A stretch of 10,404 nt of DNA from Actinomycetota bacterium (lineage in GTDB: Bacteria; Actinomycetota; Thermoleophilia; Solirubrobacterales; Solirubrobacteraceae): NCBI GenBank assembly GCA_009699565.1, contig WLNX01000042.1, forward strand, positions 1-10,404. The letters run 5' to 3'. The notes under the pieces were generated by a model. The model searched no databases. It was not told where the DNA came from and was given only the letters and a program-made list of their open reading frames with translations. This document shows positions 6,097 through 10,404 of the stretch, one piece after another (position 1 is the stretch's first letter; each line of letters starts with the position of its first letter). The translations under genes and the position numbers were made by a program.

Positions 6097-7256
6097 CCGG
6101 CTGCCAGACGCCTTACGGCGCCGCCGAGCGACACCACGTAGATGCGGCCGCGGGCATCCTCCCCGAAGGAAGAGAGCACGTTGATCCGCGGCAGACCCGC
6201 AACCGCTTGATCGCCGGTTGCTCCCGAGGCGTCAAGCTTGGCGCTGTAGATCTTGCCCATGCAGAAGTCGCCGTACACGTAGAGGCCGCGGAGGGCAGTT
6301 AGAGCCGGGTCGCGGACGACGTAGCCACCGGTGATCGAGCACCAGCCCGAGTCGTGCGTGTGGGTGATGACCGGCTCGACGGCGCCGGAAAGCGAACCTG
6401 AGCCGTACTGCTGATTGCCTTCGCGCACGCGCCACCCGAAGTTGGCTCCACGCGCGGCCGCGCGACTGAGGTAATCGATTTCCTCGACGTCGCTCTGACC
6501 GACATCTCCGATGACAAGATTGCCGTTGGAGCGGTCAAACGACCAGCGCCACGGGTTGCGCAGTCCATAGGCGTAAATCTCGGGCCTGGCTCCCGGCGTT
6601 CCGAGGAAAGGGTTGCTGCGGGGGACGCTGTAGGCGCGGCTCGCGGAGCGGCGCGGGTCGATCCGCAGCATCTTGCCCAGCAGCGAACCAAGGTCCTGCG
6701 CGTTACCGATCGTTCCGTGGTTGTCGCCGCCGCCGCCACCGTCACCGGTTCCCACGTAGAGCATCTTGTCGCTGCCAAAAGCGATGTCCCCGCCGTTGTG
6801 GTTGCTCTCGGCGTCGTCCATGATCAGCACGCTGCGATACGAGCTGCTGCGCGCGCGTTCGCTGGTGAGCCGGCGGAACTCTGCAATCTCCTGCCGGCCG
6901 TCGGTTCGAGTGAAGTAGACGTAGAAGAGTCCGCTGCGCGCATAGTCGGGCGCGAACGCCAAGCCGAGCAGACCCTGCTCCCCACCCGAGCGAACCCGCG
7001 AACGGATGTCCAGAAACGGGACGCTGCGCTTGCGTCCGTCGCGCACGACCATGATGCGACCCGCCTGCTCGACCACCATCACGCGGCGCTTGTCGGTTGG
7101 CGGAGAAGTCAGGTAGAGCGGCTTGCTGAAAGTTCCTACGTCAACGAGCTTGACGGCACCAGCAGCGCTGGCATCCTGGGGGTCGGTCACGGCCGATGTG
7201 CCGCACGCTGCCAGCGCAATAGTGCAGACAATCGAGCACAGAAGAGCTTTTGGCAT
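6093..7256 (-). CDS. Glucose/sorbosone dehydrogenase-family lipoprotein (PQQ-dependent sugar dehydrogenase-like)
   Basis: A 387-residue protein. The first 18 residues are a lipoprotein signal peptide: MPK, a hydrophobic stretch, and the lipobox LAAC with C18 as the lipid-modified cysteine. The mature protein should sit on the outer face of the cytoplasmic membrane. The remainder is a six-bladed beta-propeller of the GSDH family. Motifs include EQGLLGLAFAPDY (92-104), NHNGGDIAFG with the likely catalytic H153, VGTGDGGGGGDNH (168-180), GLRNPWRWSFD, GDVGQSDVEEI and NFGWR. Soluble glucose dehydrogenases of this family use PQQ and Ca2+ to oxidise aldoses; substrate and cofactor are unproven here, and no PQQ genes are visible. 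The ATG at 7256 was chosen because the signal peptide begins there. An upstream in-frame start at 7325 would bury the signal behind 23 residues and overlap the divergent gene. The stop overlaps the WS/DGAT stop in CTAG. Confidence 0.88.
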   Translation of the reverse strand: MPKALLCSIVCTIALAACGTSAVTDPQDASAAGAVKLVDVGTFSKPLYLTSPPTDKRRVMVVEQAGRIMVVRDGRKRSVPFLDIRSRVRSGGEQGLLGLAFAPDYARSGLFYVYFTRTDGRQEIAEFRRLTSERARSSSYRSVLIMDDAESNHNGGDIAFGSDKMLYVGTGDGGGGGDNHGTIGNAQDLGSLLGKMLRIDPRRSASRAYSVPRSNPFLGTPGARPEIYAYGLRNPWRWSFDRSNGNLVIGDVGQSDVEEIDYLSRAAARGANFGWRVREGNQQYGSGSLSGAVEPVITHTHDSGWCSITGGYVVRDPALTALRGLYVYGDFCMGKIYSAKLDASGATGDQAVAGLPRINVLSSFGEDARGRIYVVSLGGAVRRLAAG

Positions 7257-7308
7257 CACCCCATTGTCGCAGCACCGCGACCGCGCGGCGACGGTTAGGG
7301 TGCCAGTT
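7257..7308. promoter_or_regulatory. Divergent intergenic region with PlsC ribosome binding site
   Basis: The 52 bases between the lipoprotein and acyltransferase starts hold AGGG at 7297-7300, 8 bases before the GTG at 7309. On the minus strand GGGGTG directly precedes the lipoprotein ATG and is a weak site. The core is very GC-rich, with the palindrome CCGCGCGG at 7281-7288. No clear -35/-10 pair was found on either strand. Confidence 0.4.
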
Positions 7309-7977
7309 GTGACCGAGTCGGACAATCAGGAGCGACTGCTTGCGGACCACATGCGGGCGCGCGCAGGAGCCCCAGGCGCCGCTCAGACAATCCTCAAGCT
7401 TGCGCTGAGGCTCCCGATGATGGCCTGGAGGACACGGGTCGAAAGCCTTGACCGGATACCAGCCGCTGGGCCGGCGGTGATCGCTTCAAACCACGGTTCT
7501 TACCTTGACCATTTCTTCCTTGCCTACCGCATGCCCCGTCCGGTCAACTTCATGGCAGCAGCCGAGCTCTTCCGCAGCCCCTTGGCCGGCAGGATCCTGA
7601 GCTCGCTCGGCGCCTTCCCCGTGAAGCGCGGCAGCCACGACCATGATGCGATCCAAACCGCCGAAACGATCATCGCGCGCGGCGGCGTAGTGGTGATGTA
7701 CCCGCAGGGCGGCATCAGGCCATCGCTCGCCGGGCCGCCCAAGGTTGGCGTCGGACTCCTCGCGCTGAAGACCGGCGCTCCAGTCGTGCCGGCGGCGATC
7801 ATCGACGCGACCACCCTTCACCGGGCCGGGTTCCTGCGACTAAGACGGATGGCCGTCCGTTTCGGAGATTCAATTCGCCACAGTGCGGAGCCAGCCGCCG
7901 ACTTTGCCGCTGCCGAGGCAGCAAGCTTCAGAGTCTGGGATGCAATCGTCGAGCTGAACTTCAGCGACCGGGGTTAA
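7309..7977 (+). CDS. PlsC-type 1-acyl-glycerol-3-phosphate acyltransferase-family protein
   Basis: A 222-residue protein of the lysophosphatidic-acid acyltransferase superfamily, which transfers acyl groups to glycerolipid acceptors at the inner membrane face. Motif I is NHGSYLD, with H62 and D67 as the catalytic pair. Motif II is represented by GAFPVKRGSHD, and motif IV by APVVPAAI. Motif III reads YPQGG where the family usually has FPEGT, so the conserved glutamate is Q133. This may change acceptor binding or mark a subfamily; the reaction is therefore stated only at family level. A hydrophobic stretch near the N-terminus (ILKLALRLPMMAW) may touch the membrane. GTG at 7309 is supported by AGGG 8 bases upstream; earlier in-frame starts would run into the divergent lipoprotein gene. 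Its TAA stop and the TAA of the convergent MFS gene share TTAA at 7974-7977. Confidence 0.87.
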   Translation: MTESDNQERLLADHMRARAGAPGAAQTILKLALRLPMMAWRTRVESLDRIPAAGPAVIASNHGSYLDHFFLAYRMPRPVNFMAAAELFRSPLAGRILSSLGAFPVKRGSHDHDAIQTAETIIARGGVVVMYPQGGIRPSLAGPPKVGVGLLALKTGAPVVPAAIIDATTLHRAGFLRLRRMAVRFGDSIRHSAEPAADFAAAEAASFRVWDAIVELNFSDRG

Positions 7978-9431
7978 GGCCGCGGAGCGGTCTCGTCCCA
8001 TTCGGCGATCGATCCGCCCTTGTCCCACATCTGCTGGATCTCTTCCAGCGAGCGGCCGCGGGTCTCAGGAACGTATCGCCAGACAAAGATGAAGCCGAGA
8101 ATGCACATCGCAGCGAACAGGAAGAAGGTCGCCGACTCGCCGATTCCGTTTGTGAGTGTGAGGAAGAACTCGGCGACGAGGAACGCTGCCCCCCAGTTGG
8201 CCGCGGTCGCGAACGAGACGGCTTTGCCGCGGACCCTGCCCGGATAGATCTCGGAGATGATCGTCCAGACGACCGGTCCGAGCGAGAACGCGAACGAGGC
8301 GATGAAGACGACCAGCCCGACCATCGTGATGATTCCGACAATCGACGTGCCGGCGCCGGTGTCTGCCGGCGACTGCGTGGCGAACCCGAGCGCCACGGCG
8401 CAGAGCGAGAAGAACATGCCTACCAGACCCATGAAGAGCAGCGGCCGGCGGCCGAAGCGGTCGATGTAGGCGACGGCGACGAAGGTGGCGAGCACGTTGG
8501 TCAGGCCAACGCAATAGAGCGTCGCCATCGTCTGCGACTTGGTGCTGACAAGGCCTGCGCTCTCAAAGATCGTGTTCGCGTAGTAGATGATCGCGTTGAT
8601 TCCGGTGATCTGCTGGAAGATCGCCAGCCCGACGCCCACGATCAGAGCCTTGCGCACACGCGGGCTGAAGACTTCGGCCCAGGTCGCTTCGCCCTCTGCG
8701 GATTCCGCTGCCACTTGGGCCTCAACGTCGGCAAGCTCCTTGTCAACGTCGGCAGGCTCCGTCACCTTGGCGAGCGAGGCGCGGGCCTTGTCCTTGCGGC
8801 CCATCTTCACAAACCAGCGCGAGGACTCTGGTACGAGCATCACGCCAATGATCAGCAGGACGCCAGGGATTGCGGCGAGCAGGAACATCGTCCGCCACTG
8901 GGTCGAGTTCATCAGGTCGCTGACGAGGTAGGCCAGGAAGATCCCGAAGGTGATTGCAAGCTGGTAGGTGGAAACGATCCGTCCGCGGATCCGGCGTGGC
9001 GCCATTTCCGCCGCATAGAGCGGGGCGATGACTGAAGCAAAGCCGATGCCGAAGCCGGTAATCAGGCGGCCGACCACGAGAATCTCAACGCCGGAAGAGA
9101 TCGACTGGATGATCGCGCCGGCAATGAACAGCAGCCCCGCGGTCAGCAGCACCGGGCGACGACCGAAGTGGTCTGCCGACATTCCCGCTACGAGCGCGGC
9201 GAGAAGCGCGCCGAGGGTGACCCATGAGGTAATGATCTGCTTGGCGCCGACTCCGACGTCGAAGCTGTTGCCGATCCCCTTCAGTGCACCGGCGATGACA
9301 CCCTGGTCGTAGCCGAACAGCAGGCCGGCGAAGAAGGTCACAAGCGCGATCAGGAGCACCCACTTGCGCACGGACTTGCTGCGCTGCTGGTCTACCTGCG
9401 GATCTGACGGTGCTGTCTGCGGAACGGACAC
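7974..9431 (-). CDS. MFS sugar porter-family transporter
   Basis: A 485-residue, twelve-helix major facilitator of the sugar porter family, likely a proton-coupled sugar (or polyol) importer in the cytoplasmic membrane. Family signatures are all present: FGRRP (89-93) after helix 2, GRLITGFGIGF and PRRIRG around helices 4-5, PESSRW (201-206) after helix 6, FQQITGINAIIYY (272-284) in helix 7, DRFGRRP (324-330) after helix 8, and PETRGRS (455-461) after helix 12. The QQITG motif in helix 7 normally contacts the sugar. The actual substrate cannot be read from the sequence. The N-terminal 20 residues are polar and cytoplasmic. The GTG start has GGGGGAG (9437-9443, minus strand) 5 bases upstream. 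It follows the isomerase-like gene on the same strand after 84 bases, so it may have its own promoter. It overlaps the convergent acyltransferase stop by four bases. Confidence 0.94.
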   Translation of the reverse strand: MSVPQTAPSDPQVDQQRSKSVRKWVLLIALVTFFAGLLFGYDQGVIAGALKGIGNSFDVGVGAKQIITSWVTLGALLAALVAGMSADHFGRRPVLLTAGLLFIAGAIIQSISSGVEILVVGRLITGFGIGFASVIAPLYAAEMAPRRIRGRIVSTYQLAITFGIFLAYLVSDLMNSTQWRTMFLLAAIPGVLLIIGVMLVPESSRWFVKMGRKDKARASLAKVTEPADVDKELADVEAQVAAESAEGEATWAEVFSPRVRKALIVGVGLAIFQQITGINAIIYYANTIFESAGLVSTKSQTMATLYCVGLTNVLATFVAVAYIDRFGRRPLLFMGLVGMFFSLCAVALGFATQSPADTGAGTSIVGIITMVGLVVFIASFAFSLGPVVWTIISEIYPGRVRGKAVSFATAANWGAAFLVAEFFLTLTNGIGESATFFLFAAMCILGFIFVWRYVPETRGRSLEEIQQMWDKGGSIAEWDETAPRP

Positions 9432-9455
9432 TTGCTCTCCCCCGATTGGCTTACG

Positions 9456-9490
9456 GGCTCAAAGCTAGAGCCGATGCCGGTCGAAAACAA
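9456..9490 (-). promoter_or_regulatory. Candidate promoter of the MFS gene with overlapping inverted repeat
   Basis: On the minus strand TTGTTT (9490-9485) and TAGCTT (9467-9462) are 17 bases apart, about 30 bases before the GTG. Each matches only half of the sigma-70-type consensus. The inverted repeat GGCTC-AAAGCTA-GAGCC (9456-9472) covers the -10-like box, as an operator would. It could instead be a weak hairpin behind the isomerase-like gene. Confidence 0.35.
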
Positions 9491-9515
9491 CCTGCTGCCC
9501 GGGCGGCCGCCGTAA

Positions 9516-10109
9516 TCAGCGCAGTGCGAGCCCGTGGTCGCCCAGCACCAGCGCCAGATCCTCGATTCGGTCCTGACCCCAGAACTGCTCGCCTTCGAAG
9601 ACCAGGACGGGAACACCCCAGTGGCCGATGTCGACCAGCTCATCGGTATTTGCCTCAACCCGGGCCGCGATCGCAGGGTCCTTCAGCGCAGCCAGGCAGC
9701 CCTGCCAATCGAGGCCGGCCCGCTCGCAGATGGCCTGCAGCCCGGCGTCGGTCGCCGGGTCGGTCGCCTCAGCCCAGATCGCCTGAGAGGCGGAGAGCAC
9801 GAATTCGCGTGCGCGACCCTCGTCAATCGCATGTTCGGAGACGGCAAGAGTGCGGGTTGCGCCCTCTCCGAGCGGGTCGTGGATCCGGCCGAACGGCATG
9901 CCGAGGCGGTCTGCCTCGCGCTTCACGTCGCGCAGCGTGTGAAGGCGCTTTGCGGTCGGCACCGACTCGCCGCGCATCATCATGGGAATTACTCCGCGGA
10001 AGCGAAGGTCAATCTCAAAGTCGTCGGCCAGAGCAAATGCGCGCGGGCCAGAGAGGTACGAGTACGGGCTGCGGAAGGAGTAGAAGTAGTCAACGCGCGG
10101 GGCAGCCAT
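9516..10109 (-). CDS. 2-hydroxychromene-2-carboxylate isomerase-like protein (kappa-class GST/DsbA fold)
   Basis: A 197-residue thioredoxin-fold protein. The N-terminus DYFYSFRSPYSYL carries the SPYSYL motif of HCCA isomerases; S14 aligns with the catalytic serine of NahD-type enzymes. There is no CxxC, so it is not a disulfide oxidoreductase. An alpha-helical insert follows (about 60-145, with IPMMMRGE, AKRLHTLRDVKREADRLGMPFG). The fold resumes with DIGHWGVPVLVFEGEQFWGQDRIEDL, containing the cis-proline loop and the typical GQDR. Known members isomerise a naphthalene-pathway intermediate with glutathione; most bacterial homologues, probably this one too, have unknown substrates, and no aromatic degradation genes are near. 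The ATG is fixed by GGAGGG (10117-10122, minus strand) 7 bases upstream. It shares one base with the preceding gene's stop (TGATG), which implies translational coupling. Confidence 0.85.
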   Translation of the reverse strand: MAAPRVDYFYSFRSPYSYLSGPRAFALADDFEIDLRFRGVIPMMMRGESVPTAKRLHTLRDVKREADRLGMPFGRIHDPLGEGATRTLAVSEHAIDEGRAREFVLSASQAIWAEATDPATDAGLQAICERAGLDWQGCLAALKDPAIAARVEANTDELVDIGHWGVPVLVFEGEQFWGQDRIEDLALVLGDHGLALR

Positions 10110-10404
10110 CACTTCGCCCTCCATCCGAGTTCGTCGAGCCAGTCGGCAACCTGCTCCGACCGGTCCTGCGCAAAGAACCAGCGGCCCGCGATCCATGCAG
10201 CGGGAGTCTCGTAGGGGCCGCGTCGCTTCATCAGCTTCTCATTGGCAACCACTGCGGATTCGCCGCCGGGCTGAGGCGGAGCACCGAACGCACCGACCCA
10301 AAGCGCCTCGAAGGTCTTCTTGTCGACCTCCCCGTTGCTTTCGAACCAAAGCATCCTGCAGGCATCGACGCAGAACCTCGTCAGCGATGGACCGCGAGGC
10401 GCAA
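10109..10404 (-). CDS. Thioredoxin-fold (DsbA/HCCA isomerase-like) protein, C-terminal part only
   Basis: The frame enters from the right edge and encodes at least 98 residues; the N-terminus lies outside the window. An internal ATG at 10354 exists, but the open frame continues to the edge without a stop, so it is probably not the start. The end of the protein, YETPAAWIAGRWFFAQDRSEQVADWLDEL, resembles the last strand-helix of the DsbA/HCCA fold. It parallels VPVLVFEGEQFWGQDRIEDL of the following gene, with a TP likely to be the cis-proline. The middle (FEALWVGAFGAPP) is helical in character. The two genes are probably distant paralogues arranged as an operon, possibly working as partners. Whether it has a catalytic serine or CxxC cannot be seen. 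Family assignment is moderate because only the C-terminus is available. Confidence 0.65.
   Translation of the reverse strand, partial: APRGPSLTRFCVDACRMLWFESNGEVDKKTFEALWVGAFGAPPQPGGESAVVANEKLMKRRGPYETPAAWIAGRWFFAQDRSEQVADWLDELGWRAK

Noticed and set aside
9497..9510. GCCCGGGC and GCGGCCGC palindromes before the MFS gene
   Set aside because: Overlapping GC-only palindromes are expected by chance in such GC-rich DNA and show no T tract or spacing that suggests function.
9534..10214. A 226-codon plus-strand frame opposite the isomerase-like gene
   Set aside because: It mirrors a clearly recognisable HCCA isomerase-like gene on the other strand and shows no domain of its own.

Overview
The window looks like an ordinary chromosomal segment from a GC-rich actinobacterium. 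A Thermoleophilia/Solirubrobacterales-like lineage is my guess, not a demonstrated assignment. The basis is high GC with G/C-rich third codon positions, frequent GTG starts, a WS/DGAT acyltransferase typical of lipid-storing actinobacteria, and a lipoprotein glucose/sorbosone dehydrogenase. I see no rRNA, tRNA, CRISPR array, insertion sequence, phage gene or integration site. Genes fill almost all the sequence; no gene-free stretch exceeds about 105 bases.

Layout, left to right. Positions 1-1010 (minus): a rubredoxin followed by the N-terminal part of a membrane-anchored spermidine-synthase-like protein that runs off the left edge. 1067-1696 (plus): a Nudix hydrolase. 1687-2274 (minus): an SCP2-like lipid-carrier protein with a repetitive, very acidic tail. 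2377-3819 (plus): an aldehyde dehydrogenase very like gamma-aminobutyraldehyde dehydrogenase. 3829-4620 (minus): a LACTB2-like metallo-beta-lactamase-fold hydrolase. 4678-6096 (plus): a wax ester synthase/diacylglycerol acyltransferase. 6093-7256 (minus): a glucose/sorbosone dehydrogenase-family lipoprotein. 7309-7977 (plus): a PlsC-type acyltransferase. 7974-9431 (minus): a sugar-porter MFS transporter. 9516-10404 (minus): a translationally coupled pair of thioredoxin-fold proteins; the complete one is a 2-hydroxychromene-2-carboxylate isomerase-like protein and the other is cut by the right edge.

The most striking property is the arrangement. From the rubredoxin to the MFS transporter the genes alternate strand one by one. 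Convergent neighbours overlap by 4-10 bases or lie 9 bases apart, twice with both stop codons inside one four-base palindrome. Divergent neighbours are about 50-100 bases apart. These genes are therefore mostly single-gene units, and adjacency alone is weak evidence for a shared pathway. The only possible operons are rubredoxin plus the SpeE-like gene, and the thioredoxin-fold pair, perhaps extending into the MFS gene.

A loose theme is acyl and lipid metabolism: WS/DGAT, PlsC-like acyltransferase, SCP2-like carrier, and possibly the Nudix and MBL hydrolases. Sugar handling (dehydrogenase lipoprotein and sugar porter) and amine-derived aldehyde oxidation are also present. I found no convincing new defence, mobile or biosynthetic system. 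The points worth a second look are the acidic repeat tail, the nested non-ATG start inside the rubredoxin gene, the altered PlsC motif III, and the alternating gene order.
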